From the NCBI GenBank assembly GCA_021730635.1, contig JAJNNC010000006.1, positions 62,001 to 126,000 on the forward strand: a stretch of 64,000 nucleotides of DNA, given 5' to 3'. Position numbers and translations under genes: made by a program. Shown in pieces: positions 37,394 to 45,150 of this stretch. Within the stretch, counting starts at the first letter, position 1, and each line of letters begins with the position of its first letter. The notes under the pieces are model-generated. The model did not search any database, was not told where the DNA came from, and was given only the letters and a program-made list of their open reading frames with translations. The stretch is from Catalimonadaceae bacterium JC749. GTDB taxonomy: Bacteria; Bacteroidota; Bacteroidia; Cytophagales; Cyclobacteriaceae.

Positions 37394-39118
37394 CTAATTA
37401 CCGAATAGTTTTTTATTGTCAGCCAGCGTATCGTGGTTGTTATCAGGATTGGTCCAGTCCACTTTTTGGGTAGGGTCCATGCCATTGATGTACTTCTCAA
37501 TGTTGGTATACCCGTCTCCATTCATGTCTTTATTGGCATCAGAAGGATCTTTGGGATTGAGCTTGTATTGGCTTTCCCAGGCATCAGGCATGCCATCACT
37601 ATCGCTGTCCTGATAAGGCGTTCCTTTATATGCCGGGTACCCACCTACCTGACTCACATCCGTGATGATACCCTGCTTATAGGAGTCTTCCGGTAACCGT
37701 CTATCTACGAATTCACTGCCAACATTTGTTTTTCCTCCTTCCTGATACTCTATTTTCCCTGTTCTCACCTGTCTGACAATTCTTTCATCTACCGCATCCC
37801 TTCTGGGCAGTGTCGCCCCTGCGTTCTCCAGCACATAGGTATAGGCTTCCCGGGCTGGCATGACAGCAACTGCGGCCATTTTGAAGGGATCTTTCACGCT
37901 AATATACTCAAAATAGGATTTGGCTTCCCCCAGTGACATATCATCTAATTGGACGCCACCCGCCCAGTTATCCTCTGTTACCTTATCATTTCCTTCCACT
38001 ACGTTGCCATGTGCATAGACTCTTCCTAACACCAGGGTATCTTTTTTCCCACGATCCCCTTCAGGCTTTAAAATGCGGTAACTGATAGGCTTACCTTTGG
38101 GTGTGATAGGCCCTGGTTTGTAGTAATTATTGATCATGTTAAACCTGGAGCGATGGTCTCCACCATCTACGGAACGGTTCCACCAGTTGAACAGCACATT
38201 GTTGATAAAATTAAAACTACCGTACATGCCTACGGATGGGTTACGGGAGATATTGCAAGCCCACAGATTGCGTACAAAAGTACTGTTAAGCCCTCCGATG
38301 GTGCTGCCAAAAGCATGATTGTAGGTATCCAGTGCTTCAGAAGAGATACTGTTCTGTATGGTCACATTCACGGTCGGGAGCTTCTCCTCTTTGGCGGCGT
38401 CACCCGGATCATACATATGCCGGTACATGGATATATTTTCATCCAGCCCCCAACTCGCTGAAATATGATCCAGAATAATATTGCCGATGCCATTACCGCC
38501 CAAAGCATCATCCCGGCGACCTACACTGGTTTCTCCCCTGCGGAATCGCATGTGGCGGATGACTACATCATGGGTGTTGATCCAGACGGATTCACCGGCG
38601 ATACATACGCCATCGCCAGGGGCAGTTTGTCCGGCAATAGTGATGTAGGGTGCCCGGATGATGACCGGAGATTTCAGACGGATAATACCCGCTACGTTGA
38701 ACACGACGATGCGAGCCCCGCCCTGCTCACAGGCCCAGCGGAAAGTGCCAGGTCCACTGTCTTCCAGGCTGGTCACCACATAGACCTTACCCCCTCTTCC
38801 TCCGAAAGCATAAGCCCCTCCTCCTTCGGCACCTGGAAAAGCAGGGATATCTGCCTGTGGCAGATCGGCAGGCACCGCCGCCCAGGGAATATAGGGTTTT
38901 CCCTGTCGGGCTTCTTCCCGGATAACAGGCCAGGCCTTCTCCCAGGCTTCATCCGAGCGCTGCTGGGCCGCTTCCAAGGCCGCATCGGCTTTAGCCTGCA
39001 CCTCCTCCGGAATTTCCGGATATTGCGCCATGGCCGATGGAATGCGGCAGACAATGAAAAATATCTGAATGAATAATACTAGAAACTCGCTCTTCCTAAA
39101 AGAATGCTTCATATTCAA
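37394..39118 (-). CDS. PL1 pectate lyase with C-terminal Ca2+-binding repeats (PUL2)
   Basis: This 574-residue secreted lyase (an ATG at 39112 is equally possible) has signal FLVLFIQIFFIVCRIPSAMAQ. The right-handed beta-helix (about 75-430) begins ADIPAFPGAEGGGAYAFGGRGGKVYVVTSLEDSGPGTFRWACEQGG and carries HDVVIRHMRFRRGE and NIILDHISASWGLDENISMY, the PL1 calcium and active-site region. The C-terminus (about 490-560) has EF-hand-like loops DSDSDGMPDAWE and DMNGDGYTNIEKYINGMDP, as in thrombospondin-type or dockerin-like repeats. It cleaves polygalacturonate by beta-elimination. It is first enzyme after PUL2 susD. Its last 90 or so residues are identical to those of the PUL3 lyase. Confidence 0.92.
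   Translation of the reverse strand: MNMKHSFRKSEFLVLFIQIFFIVCRIPSAMAQYPEIPEEVQAKADAALEAAQQRSDEAWEKAWPVIREEARQGKPYIPWAAVPADLPQADIPAFPGAEGGGAYAFGGRGGKVYVVTSLEDSGPGTFRWACEQGGARIVVFNVAGIIRLKSPVIIRAPYITIAGQTAPGDGVCIAGESVWINTHDVVIRHMRFRRGETSVGRRDDALGGNGIGNIILDHISASWGLDENISMYRHMYDPGDAAKEEKLPTVNVTIQNSISSEALDTYNHAFGSTIGGLNSTFVRNLWACNISRNPSVGMYGSFNFINNVLFNWWNRSVDGGDHRSRFNMINNYYKPGPITPKGKPISYRILKPEGDRGKKDTLVLGRVYAHGNVVEGNDKVTEDNWAGGVQLDDMSLGEAKSYFEYISVKDPFKMAAVAVMPAREAYTYVLENAGATLPRRDAVDERIVRQVRTGKIEYQEGGKTNVGSEFVDRRLPEDSYKQGIITDVSQVGGYPAYKGTPYQDSDSDGMPDAWESQYKLNPKDPSDANKDMNGDGYTNIEKYINGMDPTQKVDWTNPDNNHDTLADNKKLFGN
37422..37689. repeat. Near-identical segment shared by the two PL1 genes, copy A
   Basis: These 268 bp match 55733-56000 with 10 substitutions counted by eye, about 96% identity, all synonymous in the shared C-terminal Ca2+-loop region. 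The tails beyond the boundary diverge completely. This indicates recent duplication or gene conversion. Confidence 0.9.
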
Positions 39119-39141
39119 TGATGTTCTTGGTTGATCTTCGT

Positions 39142-39167
39142 AGACAGACGAGAACGCAGGTCTGTCT
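39142..39167 (-). terminator. Hairpin between PUL2 susD and the PL1 gene
   Basis: AGACAGAC (39142-39149) and GTCTGTCT (39160-39167) form a perfect 8-bp stem with a 10-nt loop, in the 154-bp gap between the susD stop and the PL1 start. No U-tract follows on the minus strand, so an RNA-processing or stability role is more likely than full termination. Confidence 0.5.
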
Positions 39168-39272
39168 GATTTGAAATTTTACAGGGATCAGATGTTCAGG
39201 CTATGTTTTGGACCTCTGCCACCTTATTTTATTGCCTGCTTTCAGGCTACCCATTCAGATCCAGATGCCTGT

Positions 39273-40898
39273 TTACTCATAGGCTGGATTTTGTGGATAC
39301 TCTTCGCTATCCAGGGCAATGACCGACAAGGGAATAGGGCGCAAAATCTTAAAATGCCCGTTAGCCCCCAGGAAAGGATCAATACCACTATTGACCAGTT
39401 GGATGACCTGAGGGTTATACATTTTGTTACGCTCAATGAGTTTTCCCGTACGCTTTAAATCTGTCCAGCGATGACCTTCTCCTGCCAGTTCCCGTGCCCT
39501 TTCATCCAGGATAAAGTCAACATCGATATCGGCTTCTGTAATGAGCATATCAGCCTCATGACCCGGCATGGCTGCCCGTCGACGCACTTCATTCACACGA
39601 TCTTTTGCCTGGGTTAAATTACCCATTTTAAAGTAGGCTTCGGCGGCTATCAGGTAAGTTTCTCCCAGACGCGCCAGGAACAGATCATGGGTGTAACGTA
39701 TATCCGGCAATTGTACCCGATCGTACTTACTGAGGGCAGGGTATTCACTTTGATTATTGAGATTCCACCACCATTCAGAGAGGGGTACGATCTCCGTTTC
39801 GCTACGGTTTGCCGGATCTGCTGCTCGCCAGTTGACCGTATCAGCCATTTGTTCGGCTGTTCTTGGATAATACATGCTGATAGGATAAGCCCCTTCCTCT
39901 ATGAGAGCCCCCACATAAGGGGAAGTACGTACGGTTAAAAATGTACCCTCGAAGCGGCTGTCATACTCTCCAAATACATTCCACAAATATTCTGTCACTT
40001 TCAGTCTGAGTTGTTTGAATACTCCTTCGCCGGTGGCAGTGATGAGAGGTCCATAGGGTTCATCCCAATGGTGCGCGCCTCCATTCAGCAGAGAAGCTTC
40101 ATCGTACTGGATAGAAAACAGAACTTCAGCGTTCGCATCATTTTCATAGGCAAAAATATCTGCAAAGGGTACACTGAGGGTTTCATTATTAATGGCTGCG
40201 TCAGCATAAGAAGCTGCTTTTTCAAAATCAGAGGCCTGCCCGAACTCTTCATAGCCGTGTGTCAGGTAAACCTTAGCCAACATATGCTGTACTGCTCGTT
40301 TGGTGACTCTTCCAAAATCACTTTGCGTTTCGGGTACTTCGTTTAGGGCCTGTTCCATCTCACTCATGATAAACTGGTAGATGTCGCTGGCCGACGCCCG
40401 CTCAAAATGGGTAATGGGTTCCTGCACCATCTCTGTGACCAGGCTGACGCCTCCAAAATGCTGCACCAACAGGAAGTAATAGTAGGCTCTCAGGAAACGG
40501 GCTTCTCCCCTACGCGACTCCAGTGCGTCAAAACTTTCGGTCAGTTCTGCATAGTGCAGTGCTGTATTCGTAACCTGTATGCTCTCATACAGTGTCTGGA
40601 AAAAATCAGCCACCTGACTGGTACCTGGTGTCAGGGTTTGATAGCTCGTCAGTCCGAGCGGAGCCTCCTGCCCCGTCCCGAAAAACAAATCAGTACCTGC
40701 CAGAAACATATAAGGCTGGGGTTCATACACTTCCCGTAAGGTAGCATAGGCAGAATTGATCAGGGATTCGTAGCCTACTTCTGTCAGGTAAAAGCTTTCT
40801 GCCGTCGCGTTGCTTTTGTTTTCTTCTTCCAAAAAATCAGAGCAACTACAAACCAGGAGCAGACTCATGATGCCGGATAGATATATTAACTTTTTCAT
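39273..40898 (-). CDS. PUL2 SusD/RagB-family surface glycan-binding lipoprotein
   Basis: This 541-residue lipoprotein starts MKKLIYLSGIMSLLLVCSCSDFLEEENKSN, with lipobox VCSC followed by the acidic start typical of surface-exposed SusD. Family motifs include AESFYLTEVGYESLINSAYATLREVY, EARFLRAYYYFLLVQHFGGVSLVT and the C-terminal DVDFILDERARELAGEGHRWTDLKRTGKLIERN, ending in FKILRPIPLSVIALDSEEYPQNPAYE. It forms the lid of the SusC transporter directly upstream (8-bp gap) and selects the glycan that PUL2 imports. Confidence 0.94.
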   Translation of the reverse strand: MKKLIYLSGIMSLLLVCSCSDFLEEENKSNATAESFYLTEVGYESLINSAYATLREVYEPQPYMFLAGTDLFFGTGQEAPLGLTSYQTLTPGTSQVADFFQTLYESIQVTNTALHYAELTESFDALESRRGEARFLRAYYYFLLVQHFGGVSLVTEMVQEPITHFERASASDIYQFIMSEMEQALNEVPETQSDFGRVTKRAVQHMLAKVYLTHGYEEFGQASDFEKAASYADAAINNETLSVPFADIFAYENDANAEVLFSIQYDEASLLNGGAHHWDEPYGPLITATGEGVFKQLRLKVTEYLWNVFGEYDSRFEGTFLTVRTSPYVGALIEEGAYPISMYYPRTAEQMADTVNWRAADPANRSETEIVPLSEWWWNLNNQSEYPALSKYDRVQLPDIRYTHDLFLARLGETYLIAAEAYFKMGNLTQAKDRVNEVRRRAAMPGHEADMLITEADIDVDFILDERARELAGEGHRWTDLKRTGKLIERNKMYNPQVIQLVNSGIDPFLGANGHFKILRPIPLSVIALDSEEYPQNPAYE

Positions 40899-40906
40899 AT
40901 TCTTCC

Positions 40907-43900
40907 TTAAAATTTAATGTTCGTGCCAATTTGATAAATGGAGAAGGCTGTTGAGTTGGCATTTTCCCCTGACATTGAGGCACCTGCCCACTCAGGATCA
41001 AATCCTTCGTATTTTGTCCAGACATATGGATTCACAGCGTTTACATAAATTCTTATATCCTGTATGCCTATCCTGTTGAGGAAGTCCGGGTTCATGTTAT
41101 ATCCCAGCGTCACATTTTGTAGCCTGACGAATGAAGCATCTTTGTTGAAACCAGGATAACCATAATCTTCGGCATCTTCTCCCCAGTATTGACCCTGGTT
41201 ACGGGGTTGCGGATAGGTATTACTATACCTTGATTCTGTAATAGGATTGTCGCGCATGTAATAGGGCACATCCAGAATTTGTTTACTGTTGAGGTCCGTA
41301 AATTCCGTATGGAACGGGCTATAGATAAACACACCTTGATTGGTGTAGATATTGGCTGACAAATCCCAGTTCTTATAAGTCAGGGTAGTTGCCAGGCCAC
41401 CGACCCACTTAGGAATGGGCGAACCCAGCACTTTCATGTCATTGTCAATATCGGTCACACCGTCGCCATTCAGGTCTTTCACTTTAGCGGTACCCTCCAG
41501 GGTATTGTCTCCTTCCGGTACCTCGTCTTTTTGCCATATGCCGTCAAACACCATGGCGTAGACCACTTCGGCAGGCTGACCGATGAACCAGCGGTTGGCT
41601 ACATCATCTTCTTTTTTCCCGTAGAGTTCTACAATCCTGTTACGATTGGATGAAAAGGTAAAATTGGTTTCCCAGCTAAAATCGCTGGTTCTTACGTTGA
41701 TGGTTCTCAACTGCACTTCGATGCCCTTGTTGCTCAATGAGCCTACATTATCCATCATGGTTGACCAGCCGGTGGGTACAGCCAGTTTCCGTTCCATGAG
41801 CAAATTCAGGGATAACTTATCATACACATTCAATTCTCCTGAGATTCTGTTGTCCAGGAAGCCAAAGTCCAGGCCCAGGTTCCATTCGCGGGTGCGTTCC
41901 CAGGTCAAATCCTTGTTGGCAATGGCACTGGGTCTGAACCCATTGGCCAGGGTACCATCCCAGTCATAATAGGTCTGGTTATTGACAGCGAACTGCGTAG
42001 AATAAGGATCTATGTTGTCGTTTCCGGTATACCCGAAGCTGAGTCTGAACTTCAAATTAGAAATAGCTGAAATGTCCTGCATAAACCCTTCTTCTGAGGC
42101 TCTCCAGGCCACAGCGGCAGAAGGAAAGAAGGCCCACTTATGGCCAGGAGCCAGTCGGGAGGAACCATCCCAGCGGGCAGAAGCGGTGAACAGATACTTA
42201 TCTCTGAAGGAGTAGTTCAGCCGGTTGGTGTAAGACATCAGCGTACTTTTTTCGAAACTGCTCACTGTATTCAGGATGGAGGCGCTACCCAGATTAAAGT
42301 ATTCGGAATTAAAGGGCAGCCCCCAGCCAAAGCCATACAGGTATTCCGTACGGTCCGAGAGCATGGAATAGATGAAATCATAGTCAAAGCGATGCTCATT
42401 CACTTCTTTGCTGATATGTATTTGATTATCCCAGATGTAGGAAAAATCCTGGGTAGTGGCCATGCTGCCTCCATTGGTGCTCCCCGTAGAGAGTACGTCC
42501 CAGTATTCACCCTCTCTCTGTATTTGCACGTTGGGCGAGAAAGTAGATTTTAGGGTGATCCAGTCAAGGGGTTTAAACTGCAGGTAAAAATTAGAGATCA
42601 GGTAATATTCCTGTGTATTGTATTTATTGTATTTCAGTTCAGCCAGCGGACTCACATTGCCGGAGATACCTACCATCGGCTGCCTGATCAAATCTCCCTC
42701 CAAAGTATAGGCTGGCGCGTAGGGAGGCATACGAAAGAGCTGTCTCATCACATTCCTGCTTCTCAACTCCCTGTCGGTATAAGCCAGGTTAATATTAGTA
42801 CCCATGGCCCACTGCTCTGACACGTTAGCATTCACACTGCCCTTGAAATTATACTTCTTGTAGCCTTGTCCCTCCACATTTCCATTATCTCCCTGATAAC
42901 CGGCCCCCACCAGATAGTTTACCTTATCGGTGCCTCCCGAAGCGGAAATAAAATGGTTGGTCTGCAGGCTTGGCTTTGTCAGTTCTCCTACCCAGTCATA
43001 GTAATTTTTATTGCCCAGATTGGTTACCCAATAGTCGTGGGCCTCTCCTGAAGAAGGAAATCCAAACAAGTTATCGGGAGCGCTGATGGGTTCTCCTGAA
43101 TAGATATTGCCGATGATGCCTCTGTTCATGGTATAGAGAATGGCCTCTTCCGCATTTAAGAAATCTGGAATATTGGCAATCGTCCGCATGCCTGCAAAAC
43201 CTGAATACTGAAAGGTAGGTTTACCTCCCTGCGCTGATCCGGACTTGGTGGTTACGATCACCACACCGTTGGAACCCCGGGAACCGTAGATAGCGGTTGA
43301 CGAGGCATCTTTCAATATGTCAATGCGTTCAATGTCGTTCGGATTGAGAAAATTGATGTTATCAGTCATCACGCCATCTACCACAAACAAAGGTTCCCCA
43401 CCTGTTAAGGAATTAACCCCCCGTATATCAATGTCAAAATCAGCCCCTGGCAAACCGGTATTGGCTGTAATATTCACACCCGCTACCTGTCCCTGCAAAG
43501 CAGCCAGTGGACTGGTAGTACCTCTCTTGACAATATCCTCATTGCTAATCGCCGCAACCGCTCCTGTCAGATCGGTTTTTTTGGTCGTACCATATCCTAC
43601 AACGACCACTTCCTGCAGGGATTGAATATCGGGCATCAGTTGTACGGCAATGGATGACCTGCCCTCTATGGCTATTTCCTCTTTTGAGAAACCCACCGAG
43701 CTGAAGATAAGGGTAGTATGACCTGCAGGAACCGTAATCGTATAGTGTCCATCTATATCGGTAATCGTTCCCATGGTGGTATCTTTTACCAACACATTCA
43801 CGCCTGGCAGTGGCTCATTGTCTTCTATAGAAGTTACCTGGCCACTCACAGTAATCTGAGCAAAAACCTGCCCTAAGATCAAACAGTTTAGAGCAAAGCA

Positions 43901-43918
43901 TAGTAGCTTTTTTTTCAT
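40907..43918 (-). CDS. PUL2 SusC/RagA-family TonB-dependent transporter
   Basis: This 1003-residue outer-membrane protein starts at MKKKLLCFALNCLILGQVFAQ; an ATG four codons upstream is less likely. A carboxypeptidase-regulatory-like domain (VSGQVTSIEDNEPLPGVNVLVKDTTMGTITDIDGHY) leads to LQEVVVVGYGTTKKTDLTGAVAAI, the plug (IDIRGVNSLTGGEPLFVVDG, DILKDASSTAIYGSRGSNGVVIVTTKSG) and the barrel ending FSIYQIGTNIKF. There is no STN domain, which fits activation by an AraC-type regulator rather than FecI/FecR. The 356-bp upstream region carries a direct-repeat array and a palindrome. Confidence 0.95.
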   Translation of the reverse strand: MKKKLLCFALNCLILGQVFAQITVSGQVTSIEDNEPLPGVNVLVKDTTMGTITDIDGHYTITVPAGHTTLIFSSVGFSKEEIAIEGRSSIAVQLMPDIQSLQEVVVVGYGTTKKTDLTGAVAAISNEDIVKRGTTSPLAALQGQVAGVNITANTGLPGADFDIDIRGVNSLTGGEPLFVVDGVMTDNINFLNPNDIERIDILKDASSTAIYGSRGSNGVVIVTTKSGSAQGGKPTFQYSGFAGMRTIANIPDFLNAEEAILYTMNRGIIGNIYSGEPISAPDNLFGFPSSGEAHDYWVTNLGNKNYYDWVGELTKPSLQTNHFISASGGTDKVNYLVGAGYQGDNGNVEGQGYKKYNFKGSVNANVSEQWAMGTNINLAYTDRELRSRNVMRQLFRMPPYAPAYTLEGDLIRQPMVGISGNVSPLAELKYNKYNTQEYYLISNFYLQFKPLDWITLKSTFSPNVQIQREGEYWDVLSTGSTNGGSMATTQDFSYIWDNQIHISKEVNEHRFDYDFIYSMLSDRTEYLYGFGWGLPFNSEYFNLGSASILNTVSSFEKSTLMSYTNRLNYSFRDKYLFTASARWDGSSRLAPGHKWAFFPSAAVAWRASEEGFMQDISAISNLKFRLSFGYTGNDNIDPYSTQFAVNNQTYYDWDGTLANGFRPSAIANKDLTWERTREWNLGLDFGFLDNRISGELNVYDKLSLNLLMERKLAVPTGWSTMMDNVGSLSNKGIEVQLRTINVRTSDFSWETNFTFSSNRNRIVELYGKKEDDVANRWFIGQPAEVVYAMVFDGIWQKDEVPEGDNTLEGTAKVKDLNGDGVTDIDNDMKVLGSPIPKWVGGLATTLTYKNWDLSANIYTNQGVFIYSPFHTEFTDLNSKQILDVPYYMRDNPITESRYSNTYPQPRNQGQYWGEDAEDYGYPGFNKDASFVRLQNVTLGYNMNPDFLNRIGIQDIRIYVNAVNPYVWTKYEGFDPEWAGASMSGENANSTAFSIYQIGTNIKF

Positions 43919-44006
43919 AGTTGTTGTCATTAGTTACTTAATAGTAATTGATTATTAAATCGCTAAAAATTATACCGCCAGTAACAACAAATTTTTAACA
44001 ATTCTA

Positions 44007-44020
44007 TTAGATGCATCTAA
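44007..44020. promoter_or_regulatory. 14-bp perfect palindrome upstream of PUL2 susC
   Basis: TTAGATGCATCTAA is a perfect palindrome about 90 bp before the susC start, between the direct repeats and the AT-rich promoter zone. Its length and position suit an operator for a dimeric regulator, or a small RNA/DNA hairpin. The binding protein is unknown. Confidence 0.45.
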
Positions 44021-44057
44021 ACAAATATGTCTGATACGCTTTAATATCGAGTAGAAA

Positions 44058-44134
44058 ATTGTCCAATTTTGCAGGGTCAATTATCTGATGAGAAGGTTGT
44101 ATTGTCCATTTTACCAGGCTTATTGTCCATTTTA
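44058..44134. promoter_or_regulatory. Direct-repeat array, likely AraC-type regulator binding sites
   Basis: TATTGTCCATTTTA occurs exactly twice (44100-44113 and 44121-44134), 21 bp apart, two helical turns. A third, slightly changed copy, ATTGTCCAATTTT (44058-44070), lies a further 43 bp away, about four turns. Tandem direct repeats with this phasing are the usual binding mode of AraC-family activators. The array is immediately downstream of the araC-like gene and about 140 to 215 bp upstream of susC. Confidence 0.6.
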
Positions 44135-44274
44135 TGGGGGTCTTTCCTCTGACAGGCCAAAAGCATCCTTATTCTCTGATTCCACAGATTTTCTGATCCG
44201 ATGGCAAACAGAGATACGGAATATTTTATCAAAAAACTTATGTGATTTTAATATTAATGGACTATGAATATTAA

Positions 44275-45135
44275 CTAATGGGTATAGCTAGCCTGGCAAA
44301 ACTTAGTATACTCCAAAGGACTTTTCCCATACCTTTTTTTGAAGCAGTCTCTGAAATACTTGGGGTCTCTGAAACCCACTTTCAACATGACTTCCGACAC
44401 GGTAAATTCTCCTTCCTGCAGTAAGTGAGCAGCCTCATGCATTCTGATATTTTTCAAATATTCGTTAGGCGTCAGGCCGATCAGATTTTTTATTTTCTCA
44501 TAATATAGAGAACGGCTCAGTCCGAGCATACTTGCCATCGTATCGTGGGTCAGGTTTTCATCACCCAGATGTTCCTGCATCAGGTGAGTGAAATTTTCTA
44601 TGATCTTTTTATCCGCACTGCCGATCTTATGATTTTTGTGAGGGGAAGCAGGATGTTCCTGCCTTTCCTTCAAGTTCAACGCGCCCTTTTTTTGAAGCAT
44701 GACCTCTGAGAGGCGGGTTTTCAACAATACGAGATTACGATTTTCTTTCTCTTCCCCCTCCTGCGCCTGTGCCATGAGATGATGTAATCTTTTGTTGGGC
44801 TGCTTAAATGGCACATGGGTTTCCCCCGAAATTTTATGAAATATCTTCAGCAGCGAAGCATTTGTTTTTTGGGCTTCCTTCAGTGCCACCTTGTAGTAAT
44901 ACATTTTATAGCCGACATACAACAGCAGGCCCAGCACTCCCAACCACAGCAGCAGGATGACCCATTGTGGAAGATCCACCGGCCACATTGCCCATACATT
45001 CCTGGCAGGAACCTGATGGCTGAGCGGATCGCCAGCTCCTATTTTCTGTGCATCACTTCCATGACAGTAACTTAAAAGAACTATTATTAAACCATATTTC
45101 TTCACACTGCGTCGTAACTGATAGATCGTTTTCAT
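44275..45135 (-). CDS. Short membrane-anchored AraC-family transcriptional regulator
   Basis: This 286-residue protein has a signal-like segment (YGLIIVLLSYCHGSDAQ, about 14-30), about 28 periplasmic residues, one membrane helix (WVILLLWLGVLGLLLYVGYKMYYY, about 58-81), a charged linker or coiled coil (about 85-175), and a C-terminal double helix-turn-helix AraC domain. The AraC domain runs from KIIENFTHLMQEHLGDENLTHDTMASMLGLSRSLYYEKIKNLIG to FRDPKYFRDCFKKRYGKSPLEY. Topology and C-terminus match hybrid two-component regulators, but the periplasmic propeller, kinase and receiver domains are absent. It is last in the LacI-led run, 15 bp after the symporter, directly upstream of PUL2, its likely target. 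Confidence 0.85.
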   Translation of the reverse strand: MKTIYQLRRSVKKYGLIIVLLSYCHGSDAQKIGAGDPLSHQVPARNVWAMWPVDLPQWVILLLWLGVLGLLLYVGYKMYYYKVALKEAQKTNASLLKIFHKISGETHVPFKQPNKRLHHLMAQAQEGEEKENRNLVLLKTRLSEVMLQKKGALNLKERQEHPASPHKNHKIGSADKKIIENFTHLMQEHLGDENLTHDTMASMLGLSRSLYYEKIKNLIGLTPNEYLKNIRMHEAAHLLQEGEFTVSEVMLKVGFRDPKYFRDCFKKRYGKSPLEYTKFCQASYTH

Positions 45136-45150
45136 GCGTTCTTGTATTTT

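Larger units (their letters stand above)
43919..44274. other. Regulatory region between the AraC regulator and PUL2 susC
   Basis: These 356 bp contain no gene. The part next to susC is strongly AT-rich and must contain the promoter; an 8-mer TAATTTTT near 43965-43972 on the minus strand resembles a Bacteroidota -7 element but has no well-placed -33 partner. Further upstream lie the 14-bp palindrome and the TTGTCCATTTT direct repeats listed separately. Confidence 0.6.

Noticed and set aside
37372-37521. N-terminal extension of the apiosidase-like gene by 50 codons
   Set aside because: The extension is antisense-like sequence from the end of the PL1 gene, with the true lipoprotein signal starting at 37371.
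38672-38679. TCAGACGG motif in PL1 matching the inverted repeat near 52.3 kb
   Set aside because: It lies in conserved coding sequence and recurs at the equivalent place in the paralogous lyase, so it is explained by protein conservation.
38465-39076. 203-codon plus-strand frame opposite the PUL2 PL1 gene
   Set aside because: Antisense shadow of the conserved beta-helix sequence; no independent start signal or family resemblance.
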